Below, one piece after another: positions 9,496 to 20,384 of a stretch of 64,000 nucleotides of DNA; within the stretch, counting starts at the first letter, position 1; the number at the start of each line of letters is the position of its first letter. This DNA is from Gyrodactylus bullatarudis (taxonomy: Eukaryota > Platyhelminthes > Monogenea > Gyrodactylidea > Gyrodactylidae). The position numbers and the translations under genes are program-made. Under the pieces are notes generated by a model, which was given only the letters and a program-made list of their open reading frames with translations, was not told where the DNA came from and made no database searches. Location of the stretch: NCBI GenBank assembly GCA_012064415.1, contig SSNU01000133.1, positions 1 through 64,000 on the forward strand. Direction: 5' to 3'.

Positions 9496-10487
9496 TGATT
9501 ATAGTTTTTACCAAAGGGTCTTTCTGATTATTATTGTTATGATAATTTTGTCTGTCATGATTATGATAATTTTTATTATTGTTATTCGTGTTATATTGGT
9601 TCTCATTTCGGTCTGCAACGGCTATACTTGGGCCGGACATATTTTCCTTGTCATTTATGATGTCATGTGTTATTTCGGCCAGGTCTACCAACTGATCTAG
9701 TGGCATACATGCGGAGTGTACGATAGCCTTTCTTATCTCTTTACTGAGTGTGTTCATCCACGTCAGTCTTAATTGTTTCTCGTCTTTTTGAATGGCAGTT
9801 TTTAAAATTCTGAATTTCTCTAGTGGAGAATCGGCTGCTTTTGCCCTCTCCATGGCTGTAGTTAAGTTTTATTAAGTTTGCCGTATTTCTTTAATATGTG
9901 CTTTATTAGATCTGCTGGTTTTTTAATTTAATTTTCTTCATTTGATAAATTGAGTATCTCCTCACTATTTTGGCCGTAAGGAGACTTGGTTATAGATATA
10001 GCTATGGTTTTAGTTCTGTCATGCATGGGAACGTCCCTCAATGACCAGAACGATTCTATGGCGTTAGTCCACCATGTTATATTGTTTTCGAGAATGGGTA
10101 CAATGTCCCAATAATAATCATATGAGTGGTTATATTTGCGTTTTGCGTTTAATGGTTTATCTGGCCTTTCGGCGTGGTCACCATGTGGTGATACATTGCG
10201 CTTGCCATGAGGCCTATTTGTATTAGTGCCTTGACGCGTCAATGCATGTACCTTAGGACATCCTGCTTCTACGCAGTCTGTCACATCGGAGGCTATTAGC
10301 TCTCCATCTGAAGAAGACATGAAGAAGTCATCTTCCAAATTATTATTTGTTTTTGTAATATCAGAGGATAAGCACTCTCCTGCTTTAGATATAGTGGGCA
10401 GGTTTGCCTTTTAGTGGGTTTTGGGGTAATAACCTCTACGAGGTCTTTTTGTTCACTAACCTTTGTTTTAGAAGAATTAATTTCCAT
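9455..10487 (-). pseudogene. Ty3/Gypsy gag fragment
   Basis: Three broken frames: 10487-10296, 10338-9928 and 9853-9455. The last contains the capsid-like RLTWMNTLSKEIRKAIVHSA and PLDQLVDLAEITHDI, a pattern of animal Gypsy gag proteins, then an Asn-rich linker (9560-9520) leading to the zinc array. The upstream part includes DIVPILENNITWWTNAIESF. No flanking LTRs were recognised. Confidence 0.75.
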
Positions 10488-10768
10488 GTCGATATAACGT
10501 GTGTATTTTTTTGTTAATCAATATTGCAAATTAAGTTAAACAAATTAATTTCTGAATAAATAGTTTTTAAAATAATTTCTTGTTGATTGTTGATGGTGAT
10601 TCAATATGAAGGTCACCACATATATATATATATATAAGTGTACATGTTTCAAGCTTTTAGATTTTTTATCAAATTAAACCAAGCGAATCCTGTAAGGTGG
10701 GTCAAACCGATCGTGGATGTTAGCTAAAACCAGTTTTTTGCATCGAAAATTGTGATTCAAGAGTCGAG
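10488..10768. other. Gene-free stretch with AT microsatellite
   Basis: Contains an alternating (TA)n tract at about 10619-10637. Nothing else was recognised. Confidence 0.5.
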
Positions 10769-10927
10769 ATGTCTACTGAAAGCGCAAAAATTCAAGAAAT
10801 GTTGCAACATCCAAAAATATTTCTCCCCCTTTATCCTCAAAAAAAAGGAAATGAAAATGATGAGTTGGCTTTTAATCAAGAAATTTTAGTTCCAAGTACA
10901 GCCCCAACAACAGTTACAAAGTAGGAT
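10769..10927 (+). CDS. Short hypothetical ORF
   Basis: A 52-codon frame from ATG 10769, beginning MSTESAKIQEMLQHPKIFLP and ending in PSTAPTTVTK followed by TAG. It has no signal peptide or known motif. The end AAA-GTAGG could be a weak splice donor. It lies 424 bp upstream of the first alpha micro-exon, so a role as a 5' exon is possible but unsupported. It may be chance. Confidence 0.2.
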
Positions 10928-11350
10928 AAAAACGAAACCGGCGAAAATAAAATTTAAACCTGACTTAAACCAAATCCTCAGAATGACTTCCTCATTGACC
11001 ACTCAAGATTTTTCAAGACGTTCAACACTCTTTCCCTCTCAAGTCAACAAAGGCAAATTATAATGTTTATGTATCAAATAAATGCAAGTTATCTTTAACC
11101 TTCCTTATAGTTTTAGAACGCGAATAATTCGAATAATTTTTTTATTCTATTCAATGCTTGTCTAGATTGGAATAAAACCTTGAGCTTTTAAATTGTCACT
11201 ACCCTTAATACTAAATGATTGGTTAAATAATGGAAAAACACGCCGAGAAATCTGCATTCGTTCATGTCCAATTCTCAACTTGACAAAGACATTTCACAAG
11301 GATTTATAAAAATGATAAACGATTTTTTAAATCTAAGATTGATTTTTTAG

Positions 11351-11371
11351 AATTTAATGGTGCAACATGAA
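11351..11371 (+). other. Candidate 21-nt micro-exon, class alpha (NLMVQHE)
   Basis: Flanked by GATTTTTTAG and GTGAGTTC. Phase 0 reads NLMVQHE; the other two phases contain stops. Homologous to the blocks at 12544 and 17685, which share the pattern x-L-(M/L)-(V/A)-Q-x-(E/G). Confidence 0.6.
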
Positions 11372-11523
11372 GTGAGTTCGAATCCAGTCCCGAGAAAACT
11401 ATTAAATTATGTTAAGATTTTATAAAAAATTCAGCAAAATTTGTAACGATGCGTTTCTGGAGGCATTTGTTTCACTGAGCATTTGTTGTTGGTTTCTAAA
11501 CTCATAAGGAAGGTTCCAGCAAA

Positions 11524-11577
11524 CGAGCGTTTATTTTAATGATAAACGTGATATTTCGTCGGCTCTCTTCAGACTCT
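11524..11577 (-). ncRNA. Decayed type-B hammerhead
   Basis: The minus strand retains GAGUCUGAAGAGAGCCGACG and AAAU, but the helix III palindrome is replaced by an unrelated hairpin and the 3' helix I strand is lost. Presumed inactive. It marks a solo pseudo-LTR relic of family B. Confidence 0.5.
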
Positions 11578-12199
11578 ACCCCGGTTAACATTTAAATATT
11601 ATTACAATGCAATATTTTCAGCCCTTCCATTGGTTGATTTTGATGCTTGGACTTCTTCAGGTAAGGGGGAATGGGAACTGAATTTCTTTGCTCAATCTGA
11701 TAACTGTTTTTGTCTTTTGATGAAAGGAATGATTTGTAACTGACCACTTTTTTTTCGTTTTCCTCTCGTTGTTGGGCGACCTTTTCCTCTTCTATTGTCA
11801 ATAATTACAGGTTGGCTTATAATTTGATTATCGACAACTGTCGACTTCTCGTTTGTTTTACATTTTTCCATTTTTGTTGTTGTTTCTGGGGCAGTGCATT
11901 GAACTAGATTTCATCTTTTTTTCCCTCATCAAACAAAATCGGAAATGGCAACAATTCGATGAATAATCAAAAGGTATTTTTCGTTTTCCCACAGGATCTT
12001 ACACCGTTATGTTGTGGTAATGCGACAAAGAAGCTTTGAAAGTTTCTCTGACTGATTCTTCGAGGTATGTAGGATGACATGCAAAACTAAATTCATTTTC
12101 AGAGGCTCTAATGAACATCATAATTATCCTCAGTCCATAACATTATCATTAGGAGGAGACATTAACCAGTTCTCCGATCTAAGTATATTATCCATTAAG

Positions 12200-12220
12200 C
12201 AACCCGAAACTGGAGCTTCA
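12200..12220 (+). other. Candidate 21-nt micro-exon, class gamma (QPETGAS)
   Basis: Preceded by TCCATTAAG and followed by GTAAGTCAG. Phase 0 reads QPETGAS. The downstream intron shares CATCTTACGGATTTG with the intron after the gamma block at 13064. A decayed third copy with PETVTS is at 30893. Confidence 0.6.
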
Positions 12221-12352
12221 GTAAGTCAGAATACCAATTCGTATAACTCATACTTTCAAATTTTTATTGCTTAATCGTTTATACATCTTACGGATTTGTA
12301 TTTTTCAGGGCATGAAAAAATTTTATCGTCTACTTAATATTTTTTTTCAAAG

Positions 12353-12373
12353 ACGAACAATAAAAATGTGGCA
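12353..12373 (+). other. Candidate 21-nt micro-exon, class beta (TNNKNVA)
   Basis: A pyrimidine tract (ATTTTTTTTCAAAG) precedes it and GTAAGTAAAATATTA follows. Phase 0 reads TNNKNVA. The downstream sequence, including GTTGAGAGATA, is shared with the beta block at 14239, showing common descent of exon plus intron. Confidence 0.6.
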
Positions 12374-12543
12374 GTAAGTAAAATATTATCATGTTGAGAG
12401 ATATAGAAGAGTTTATATCTCAAATCATAATCATTCAACTCATGTAATATACTGGCATAACTCGAACCGGACGAAGTTTTGTCACATCAATTCCTCGAAA
12501 GAATATACGATTCAGATTTTAAGTTTTGTTATTCTTTCTTAAG

Positions 12544-12564
12544 GATTTACTGGCGCAATTTGGA
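12544..12564 (+). other. Candidate 21-nt micro-exon, class alpha (DLLAQFG)
   Basis: Flanked by TTCTTTCTTAAG and GTGAGTTTG. Reads DLLAQFG in phase 0. It begins the second alpha-gamma-beta triad, 171 bp after the first beta block. Confidence 0.6.
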
Positions 12565-13063
12565 GTGAGTTTGCGAACAATTCTTATGACATCTATATTA
12601 AATTTTTTATGCTAGTTTTATGAATTTAAGACATTTTTGAAATTCAGCCATTTTATTTCCAAGCGAATTTTTTTTGTCCCTATTAATGTATTTATTAAAT
12701 CTGGATTTATTATGTAAACATACGAATGGAGAATTTTCGAGCAAGAAAATCACTCTAAATATAAACTAAGAAAAATGCTGACTTATAACGGTTTTAAGCT
12801 AATATATGTATATGTCTTCCAATTTTTAAAAAAAAAAAAAGAAGAAAGCGATGTCAAGGTTTTCAAAAATAAGGCCTCTATTTCGCTATCTTTTTCTCTT
12901 CTAAGAGATTATTAATCAGTTATATGGAAATTTAACGTTCAGATTCGGTTAACTTAAGCAAGGAGTTCCATGCAAAAAGATGCAGTTGATGTCTCAACTT
13001 CATATTAACTAGTCGACCTTAAGTTTCCTGAAATTTTGAAATAAAATTCTGAATCCTACTTAG

Positions 13064-13084
13064 TTTTCCGGAGCTGAAGCAATA
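13064..13084 (+). other. Candidate 21-nt micro-exon, class gamma (FSGAEAI)
   Basis: Flanked by CCTACTTAG and GTAAGTCAA. Reads FSGAEAI in phase 0. The following intron contains CATACATCTTACGGATTTG, as after the first gamma block. Confidence 0.55.
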
Positions 13085-13462
13085 GTAAGTCAAAATATCT
13101 TCTGAATTTTATTGACAAGCTCAATTTTTCATACATCTTACGGATTTGATTTTTTTCCCAGACAGTAGCATTTCAGTGTGGGACGTCTGGGCATGGGAAA
13201 ATTTTATTTGAATCATAAAATTCTTAGCAGAATATTCAGATAAATTTGAAGCCATGAATGTTCACCTAGTCGATGAGCCGTTCCTCTTACCGGTTAGTTG
13301 AGGATGGTTCTATTAGTATCTCATCTTGAGAACAGCACAAACGATAGCATTCAGAATCCATCTAATTTTGCAAATTATAAAAAAAATTTATCGTCAACTA
13401 TTTAATATTTTTTGGGCTGCTGACCTGAAGTCATGCTGGAGCTAAGAACGAACGGAAGATTT

Positions 13463-13511
13463 GTTTTGGTGAATAAAGCTTTATTTTCGTCGGTTCTCTT
13501 CAGACCAAACA
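13463..13511 (-). ncRNA. Hammerhead ribozyme, type B (left arm)
   Basis: Minus strand: UUUGGU, CUGAAGA, GAACCGAC, GAA, AAUAAAGCUUUAUU (14-nt palindrome), C, ACCAAA. Helix I pairs six bases (UUUGGU with ACCAAA), more than in the 5-kb copies, and its sequence differs from theirs while pairing is kept. Confidence 0.75.
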
Positions 13512-14084
13512 CCGACTATCGATACATATTTATACATGAACTAATGTTTGGAACATTTAGGTTTAGCCAATAGCATTTACTCATACCCCTTGGGCTGTGA
13601 GGAATACATCTATTTTTTGAATACCGGTTGGTTATCCTTTCCTCTGTTTCCCTGTTCTTTGTGTTGCTTAGGAGATGTAGAGAGGCTTCTTTTTCACTTA
13701 GTCGTAGGGGTCTGCACTTCTGGTTGGAAAAAATATCTTTAACGATCGTCATGGCTCATATTTGTTTCCAAACAACCCGAACCTCAAAATTAGTAGATAA
13801 TACTTCCTCTAACTGCAAAAGCACAAATAAGACCATTCAAAAAAGCCTACACTCACCTGAGAACTGGGAAACAAATATAAGCTAAGATGATCGAAAAAGA
13901 TATTTTTCCCAACCAGAATTGCAGACCCCTACGACTAAGCGAAAAAGAAACCTCTCTACATCCCCTAAGAGGAGTATGAACACACTCAACTCAAATTGGT
14001 CAACTCCTGGTGAATAAATGTTATTGGCTAAACCTAAATGTTCCAAACATTAGTTCATGTATAAATATGTATCGATAGTCGGTG

Positions 14085-14130
14085 TTTGGTCTGAAGAGAA
14101 CCGACGAAAATAAAGCTTTATTCACCAAAA
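14085..14130 (+). ncRNA. Hammerhead ribozyme, type B (right arm)
   Basis: Mirror copy of the ribozyme at 13463-13511: UUUGGU 14085-14090, core CUGAAGA 14091-14097, GAA 14106-14108, palindromic helix III 14109-14122, C 14123, ACCAAA 14124-14129. Cleavage is predicted after 14123. Confidence 0.75.
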
Positions 14131-14238
14131 CAAATCTTCCGTTCGTTCTTAGCTCCAGCATGACTTCAGGTCAGCAGCCCACAAATATTTTCGAGAAAAT
14201 CAGGCAACTTATGTCTTCCAATAATATTTATTTCTTAG

Positions 14239-14259
14239 AAAGACACTAGTAATGTTCAA
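14239..14259 (+). other. Candidate 21-nt micro-exon, class beta (KDTSNVQ)
   Basis: Flanked by TATTTCTTAG and GTAAGTAAAAATATTA. Reads KDTSNVQ in phase 0. Ends the second triad. The intron start matches that after 12373. Confidence 0.55.
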
Positions 14260-14280
14260 GTAAGTAAAAATATTAACTCG

Positions 14281-14824
14281 TTGAGAGATACAGAATTCAC
14301 CGGCCTCGAGTTCCACAAGGCGTCCAAGATGATAAAGAAAGTCTCAAAGATGACCAAGAAAGACAATGCCAACCCTCCCAACCAAGAAAGAAACTTGGAC
14401 TCGAGTTCGGTCAATAAACTTCAATCTCAACATCAATTGATAATTCACCTGCCGAAAACGAGCCAATTTTCACTTCAACCCAAAAATACCCCATAAGATA
14501 ACCTGAAAACGATGACCCAGAAACTAGATTGAACATAACATAAACCTCAACATTAGTTGATAACGACTCTCCTTCTAGTTGCAAAACCCCCATCGAAGCA
14601 ATCTCTAACAGTTCCAATCCCAATCTAACAACCACACAACCCCCAAGAAAAATGATGAACGTAAGAGATTTTACTCCCAACCAGAATTGCAAGCCCCCTC
14701 TACACTACGGAAAATGAATTTGTCGGTTTCTCCCAATCAACAAAAAAGAAGAGGGAAACAGAGGAAAAGAGCACCACCCGGCACTCGGACATTAGATGAA
14801 TACCTCACAGCCTCGAGAGCTTAG
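14281..14824 (+). pseudogene. Penelope family-B endonuclease end and tail, degraded
   Basis: Frames in order: TGLEFHKASKMIKKVSKMTK (matching TGMNFYKARNIITKVSKLTN in the copy at 49.8 kb), a Ser/Gln/Pro-rich linker, SNSNPNLTTTQPPRK, and a C-terminal KRAPPGTRTLDEYLTASRA with TAG at 14822. Frameshifts and stops separate these. It repeats the basic-patch-then-I/L-x-x-aromatic ending of the family. Confidence 0.6.
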
Positions 14825-14917
14825 ACATTCCTCTCCTCTGATTGGTCGCGAACGGATGAATAAATGCTATTGGACTGATTTTATAATCATTGGTTAATTT
14901 ATAAATAGAATTTTATA

Positions 14918-14954
14918 AGAGAAATATATATTTCGCCAGGTCTTATCAATCTCT
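14918..14954 (-). ncRNA. Hammerhead-like motif, type C (PLE2 3' end)
   Basis: Minus strand: AGAGA, UUGAUAA, GACCUGGC, GAA, AUAUAUAU, U, UCUCU. Helix I pairs five bases. The core has C3 changed to U and G8 to A, so this copy should be inactive. It lies about 160 bp downstream of the PLE2 reading frame. A second copy at 35205 keeps G8 but also has U at position 3. Confidence 0.55.
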
Positions 14955-15109
14955 AATTCTGGTTTGATTAAATAATATTTACAAAGTTTTTTAATGGATA
15001 AATAGTTAATGAAAAATATTAAAATACATTTACAAAACTTCCTATTGATGAAAAATCAATAAATTTCTCCATTCTTGATTTGTTTAAGTATAGAGAAGAA
15101 AAATTAAAA

Positions 15110-17300
15110 ATCAATTGGGCCAAGGTAACTGCAAGTCATTAAGATGGTTCTTTTGGATACATAGGTTAGGGTCCTCTCCCATTATGAAGAACTTTTCTCT
15201 TATTTTAAGTTCTGTTAGATTTTCGTTTGGGCATTTAAATTAAATTTTGAAATTTTCTTCATTTGCCTCACAACCACATCTATCCAAATGTTTTTTGATT
15301 GAAGAACTATTCTTATTGAGATGCTCGTGTATTCTAATCGCAAGTCTTCTTTTGGTCCGTCCAATGTATTTAGCACCACAGGTAGCTTCGAAGCAGTAAA
15401 TGAGATTTGATTGTTCTTTTGGTTCTAGCCTATCTTTAAGTTGAAATTTGATCAAACTTGTTGTTTTGAATACAACCTTCAATTGTATGCCATTATAATT
15501 TTCATTTACAAGTGTGTTCAGCTTTCTTCTTAAGTCATGGCTATGTCCATCTCCCTTGAATGTTAGTCTGACATGAATTTGGATATTCGATTCACTCTGT
15601 TCATTTTGAGTCTCTTGTTGGTTAGCTTCTTCTTCTAAAGCCTTCTCAATGTATTTTCGAACGAAGTTATCTGGATATCCATTTTCCTTCAGTCTTTCTT
15701 TTATTCGGTTTATCTCATTTAGTACCTCTTCCTCACTGACTATTCTCTTGGTTCTCTTGATTAGACCGATGATTAAACCTGATTTGTAACTTTTCGGACA
15801 AAAGCTTTCGAAATGTAGATACTTTCCCGTATCTGAATTCTTTTTGTATATATTTCTCCGGAGAGTACCATCAGGTTTTCTAGTCAGCTTTACATCTAAG
15901 AAACTTAATGCATTGTCTATTTCGTCTTCTTTTGTATATTTGATATTTGGGTGAATTGAATTCATCTCTCTGTGAAATTCTGAAATAGATGCATTCGGTT
16001 TCATTATGATAAAAGTATCATCTACATATCTTATATACATTTCTGTATATCTGTTGATGATCTGGTCCATTCGTTCTTTTTCTAGGTAACCAAGGAAAAT
16101 GTCTGCTAATATTGGACTTAGTGGGGACCCCATAGCTATACCATCTTTCTGAATGTATACTTCATTTTGGAATGAGAAAGGAATGTTGGTGCAACACACT
16201 TTTAACATTTCGGTTATTTCATTTCCATTCAATTTGAAGGTATTTCTATTGTTGTCAACATACGAGCAAATAATACTGAGTGTTTCTTCAATCGGTATAT
16301 TTGGGAAAAGTGATGCTATATCTAAGGAAACCATTGCTCTCTCTCCAATGTTTACGTCTTTAACCTTCTCAACGAATTCAAATACATCTTTGGTAACGTA
16401 TTTGCAGTAGTGTTCGTGAATTGGTTTTATAATCTCCAACAGCCACCTTGCTAAATTGTGTTGTGGGGATGCAGACATGTCTAGAATTGGTCTCATTGGT
16501 AGAATATCAGGGAGGTTATCTGAGTCAATTTTGTGAGTTTTTGGCAAGAAGTACAACCTAGACATACACGTGTTTTTCCTTATGATTGATCCCATCGTGT
16601 TTCTATCTATCAACCCTTTTGCTGTTCAACTTTTTTCCTAATTTCTCTATTGTTTTTTCTTCTTCCCCAATTTTGTAGTCTTTCCTAGTTCCCTCAATTT
16701 TCTCGAATTTATTTTCTTCTGCGAGAAAGTTGTTCCCTGCTCTAACGTAGTCTTGTTTTTTCATAATAACTATACCTTTTCCTTTATCTGGTCTTGCAAT
16801 TAGAATTTAACTGTTTGTTATTTCCCTAAGTGCTTCGATATGTTCTCTTCTTAGATTCTTTCTAACCCTCTTCTTTTTGCTTTAATCTTCAGGATCTGCC
16901 CCTTCTTTTAATTCATTAGTTTGTGTTAAATCCCAAGCCAGCTTTTCGAATGCTTTCTTATCATCAGTGACCTTAGATTTTTTTGGAATGCAGAAATTTG
17001 GGCCAAACCATAGTACTTCTTTCTGTATTCTAGTCAGTTCTAACCCTGTATAGTTAAAGACGCCCTTTTCGAGATTGTCTTCTTCCCTTTCAATCTGTTT
17101 GAGTAAATTTTGAAGTTTTCTTTCCCTCCCTGAACTTTAAGAAATCTGCTGATGTGTATGTCTAACTGTTCATCACAAATGAGTTTCATTTTTGCTCCGT
17201 CCAATTTTCTTTCAAGAAATTCAATTCTTTGTCTGGTCGATTCTAATGTTGCCTGAGCTGAGACTTTAACGTATTCATATTTGTTAAGAGAGAATGTTTG
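15110..17300 (-). pseudogene. Penelope-like element PLE2: RT plus GIY-YIG endonuclease
   Basis: Main frame 16613-15240 (457 aa). RT motifs: LYFLPKTHK, MRPILDMSASPQHNLARWL, VSLDIASLFPNIPI, QKDGIAMGSPLSPILADIF, YIRYVDDTFIIM and ALSFLDVKLTRK. Endonuclease: LIYCFEATCGAKYIGRTKRR then IHEHLNKNSSSIKKHL. A frameshift at 15240 moves to LTELKIREKFFIMGEDPNLC and ends LQLPWPN-stop near 15112. The N-terminus extends in broken frames to about 17290, with ARPDKGKGIVIMKKQDYVRA and IPKKSKVTDDKKAFEKLAWD. The catalytic YVDD is intact. Lesions are few, so the insertion is not very old. It is a lineage distinct from PLE1 by its C-terminus (LPWP rather than QITDFY). Confidence 0.93.
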
Positions 17301-17367
17301 TGGGACCTTGTTCCATAAAAATTTGTCTTTTAAATAACAAAAATAATAAAAATAAATAAATATAACA

Positions 17368-17463
17368 AGTCGGTGTTTGGTCTGAAGAGAACCGACAAAA
17401 ATAAAGCTTTATTCACCAAATAAATTTCGTTCGTTCTTAATCCTAGCATGGCTTTCAGTAAGC
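17368..17463 (+). repeat. Solo family-B pseudo-LTR with mutated hammerhead
   Basis: Matches 14076-14170. The hammerhead (17376-17420) keeps UUUGGU, CUGAAGA, helix III AAUAAAGCUUUAUU and ACCAAA, but GAA of the core reads AAA. G12 is essential for catalysis, so this copy should be dead. It flanks PLE2 upstream. Confidence 0.7.
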
Positions 17464-17684
17464 AACCTCAGATACAGAATAGCTTAACTTTCAAAAAATA
17501 AGGCTGCTCTATTGAGCTGGAGTAATATACTGGCGTCATTCCATGTTAATGTTACTCTATGAGATTTGTGCCAGTTAGTGGGAAAATTCTCCTTGTTTTC
17601 GATCTTGTCATCAGCTATGGATTTGTGTTATTTCCAAAATATATAATACAAAATGATTATTTAGATTATTTTTATTTTATTAAG

Positions 17685-17705
17685 GTTTTGATGGCGCAAT
17701 ATGAA
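17685..17705 (+). other. Candidate 21-nt micro-exon, class alpha (VLMAQYE)
   Basis: Flanked by TTATTTTATTAAG and GTGAGTTTGAG. Reads VLMAQYE in phase 0. It shares GGCGCAAT with the 12544 copy. It opens a third triad that is then interrupted by the assembly gap and by the non-LTR element. Confidence 0.6.
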
Positions 17706-18668
17706 GTGAGTTTGAGCATAATCAAAACATGAGTGTTTTCTACTTGAATTTCACGTTTTAATGTTAGAAAAAATCTGCAAAATATGAATCGGTTTAATTT
17801 TTAAAGACATCCTTTTACCGAATTTGACAATTATCCGAGAGTTAGTTCTCCTGCAAGACGTTTATAGTTTTCTACTAAGAAGACCAACATTGAGAAGACT
17901 TATATATAACTTTTATAAAATCATCATTCATATAAATTTTATTATTTTTTCCAAAAGAAAACAGAAGAGGATCGATAATCTCTTTATTCAAATAATCAAT
18001 ATTCTAAAGAAAATCTTTTTGAAAGAAATGTGAGAAGACAACCAAGTAGAGGTTGAGATTGGACAATCAAAGGAAATAAGGGCGAAAGACCTCTAAAAAT
18101 GTATAAATGTATACACCATTAAAAAATACCAAAATAGTCAAATACACAAGAAAAGATTTCAAGGAGTTTTCAAATCTACTTACCCGAACTAAGAAGCTAA
18201 ATATTTGTTCAGAACTAACAAAATATTCCCCAACTAGCTTAAAGATGAATACGAAATAAAAGCAATATTTTCCCATAAATATCTGGTGCCAATTCTTTAC
18301 TTATGAAATACAGTTACCTAAAGAATCTATAAATACTAGTAGAATTATTTCGTTCTACGTGCTTAGGCAATATATCTCACAGGAAACGAAATAATTCTAG
18401 TAACCTTTGTAAGTATAGGTGCTGCACTATTCATCTATAAATACTGTCAGATGAAAAATCATTTAAATCTTCAAACAGAAATTCATATCATATGGAGGGG
18501 GAGAGTTCAATGTAAGAATAGACCAATTCATAAAGCTAGGTTCTACGTGTTTGATTTCTCTGCTAAAGCTCTGATATTAATTGATCTCGCATAGATTTCT
18601 TTAACATTGGTTTTGAGCGAAGTCAACGATGTTATCAGATTTGAAATGAAAAAATACCAGAATTTTTC
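17706..18668. other. Intron-like stretch without a gene
   Basis: Only short spurious frames. Homology to the introns after the other alpha blocks is visible over the first ~100 bp (for example AATCTGCAAAATATGAAT against AATTCAGCAAAATTTG). Confidence 0.4.
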
Positions 18669-18710
18669 TCACAAATATGGCTTTTATTTCGGACATACTC
18701 CTCAGTATGA
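18669..18710 (-). ncRNA. Hammerhead ribozyme, type A
   Basis: Minus strand: UCAUA, CUGAGGA, GUAUGUCC, GAA, AUAAAAGCCAUAU, U, UGUGA. Position 7 is G, which is allowed. Helix I pairs UCAUA with UGUGA through one G-U wobble. Upstream on the minus strand (18711-18901) is an untranslated-like stretch that runs into the gap, so the coding part of this Penelope copy is probably inside the Ns. Confidence 0.65.
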
Positions 18711-18901
18711 TGAAGTGAAGATTTATTGAACAATTCATATGTCCTGCTTTACAATTATCATTTTCATATTAAACATAGTTGTTATGTACAATTATAAGTA
18801 AGGGTTTAGAAAAATAAATAATGAAGATATATATAAAAACAGTAATAATCAAAATAGTTTAGAAAAAATCTTTGCAAATCTGAATCCATTCTTTGAAATA
18901 A

Positions 18902-19778
18902 NNNNNNNNNNNNNNNNNNNNNNNNNNNNNNNNNNNNNNNNNNNNNNNNNNNNNNNNNNNNNNNNNNNNNNNNNNNNNNNNNNNNNNNNNNNNNNNNNNN
19001 NNNNNNNNNNNNNNNNNNNNNNNNNNNNNNNNNNNNNNNNNNNNNNNNNNNNNNNNNNNNNNNNNNNNNNNNNNNNNNNNNNNNNNNNNNNNNNNNNNNN
19101 NNNNNNNNNNNNNNNNNNNNNNNNNNNNNNNNNNNNNNNNNNNNNNNNNNNNNNNNNNNNNNNNNNNNNNNNNNNNNNNNNNNNNNNNNNNNNNNNNNNN
19201 NNNNNNNNNNNNNNNNNNNNNNNNNNNNNNNNNNNNNNNNNNNNNNNNNNNNNNNNNNNNNNNNNNNNNNNNNNNNNNNNNNNNNNNNNNNNNNNNNNNN
19301 NNNNNNNNNNNNNNNNNNNNNNNNNNNNNNNNNNNNNNNNNNNNNNNNNNNNNNNNNNNNNNNNNNNNNNNNNNNNNNNNNNNNNNNNNNNNNNNNNNNN
19401 NNNNNNNNNNNNNNNNNNNNNNNNNNNNNNNNNNNNNNNNNNNNNNNNNNNNNNNNNNNNNNNNNNNNNNNNNNNNNNNNNNNNNNNNNNNNNNNNNNNN
19501 NNNNNNNNNNNNNNNNNNNNNNNNNNNNNNNNNNNNNNNNNNNNNNNNNNNNNNNNNNNNNNNNNNNNNNNNNNNNNNNNNNNNNNNNNNNNNNNNNNNN
19601 NNNNNNNNNNNNNNNNNNNNNNNNNNNNNNNNNNNNNNNNNNNNNNNNNNNNNNNNNNNNNNNNNNNNNNNNNNNNNNNNNNNNNNNNNNNNNNNNNNNN
19701 NNNNNNNNNNNNNNNNNNNNNNNNNNNNNNNNNNNNNNNNNNNNNNNNNNNNNNNNNNNNNNNNNNNNNNNNNNNNNN
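18902..19778. other. Assembly gap (N)
   Basis: 877 unresolved bases. The reading frame that spans it is an artefact of the Ns. Confidence 0.99.
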
Positions 19779-19889
19779 GTCATAAAAGTTTAAGTTGTAA
19801 AAACAAATAAATAAATTGTATACTTACTTATTACTGTGTGATGATTTATTAATCATACCAGAGGGTGAGTTGAATAAAAATAACAAAAC

Positions 19890-19989
19890 ATGCAATGTAG
19901 AAACTGAGTTTCTACATTGATCATCCAAACGAGCAGTGTATACACTGCGCGAACAGTGTATACACTGTTTTTAGTTTCTACATTGCACG
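19890..19989. repeat. Compact multi-palindrome (MITE-like)
   Basis: TGCAATGTAGAAAC and GTTTCTACATTG form a 12-bp-stem hairpin with a 3-nt loop. Two copies of the palindrome CAGTGTATACACTG follow, 6 bp apart, and the unit closes with another GTTTCTACATTGCA. The outer TGCAATGTAGAAAC and GTTTCTACATTGCA are perfect 14-bp inverted repeats about 100 bp apart. Confidence 0.75.
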
Positions 19990-20348
19990 TAACATATATA
20001 TAGTTATCAGTAACGATTCTTCAAGTATTTTTTCAGTCACAATAGAAAAATAAATTAGGGAAATCAAGATACTTTATCTAATTTCTTCGGAGTTCTAGTT
20101 TCATTCATTATCATTGAAAGGAGGTAATGTCACCAGTGTTGCATTCAGATAACAATAGTCATCTTTTAGTCATTTTTTACAACCAGTCGATCTCTATTCA
20201 TACATATTTATAATTTCAATTTTTTATAATAGGACCTAGTCCTGCAGGGACATTTTCTAGCTAATTTCTAGCTTAGAAATCAGTACTTATTCTGTGATAT
20301 CTTTGTTGAAAATTCAAAGAGTAATTATGTGATCAGTAATCACTATAG

Positions 20349-20384
20349 ATTTCACTTCCTACTGTAATAAATATGATCCAACAG
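20349..20384 (+). other. Possible 36-nt symmetric exon
   Basis: A block of 36 nt between CACTATAG and GTGAGC, ending in CAG. Phase 0 is open and reads ISLPTVINMIQQ. Length is a multiple of three and the donor is strong. There is no homologue in the window, so it could be chance. Confidence 0.25.

Larger units (their letters stand above)
13415..14182. mobile_element. Inverted pair of Penelope family-B 3' ends
   Basis: Left arm 13415-13770 and right arm 13865-14182 are inverted copies that share the hammerhead, the untranslated region and the end of the coding tail. The right half reads in frames as QPEL(Q)TPTTKRKRNLSTSP, the family-B tail. The two hammerheads face outward. Insertion lies between gamma (13064) and beta (14239) of the second micro-exon triad. 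Confidence 0.75.

Noticed and set aside
12061..12066. GTATGT donor after TTCTTCGAG as another micro-exon end
   Set aside because: The nearest upstream AG gives a 22-nt block, not symmetric, without a homologue.
12866..12915. Type-A hammerhead relic (AATAAGGCCTCTATTTCG)
   Set aside because: Only the helix III side is similar; the core cannot be found.
18806..19783. Long open frame over the first gap
   Set aside because: Almost all of it is Ns; only the last ~27 codons are real sequence and show no motif.
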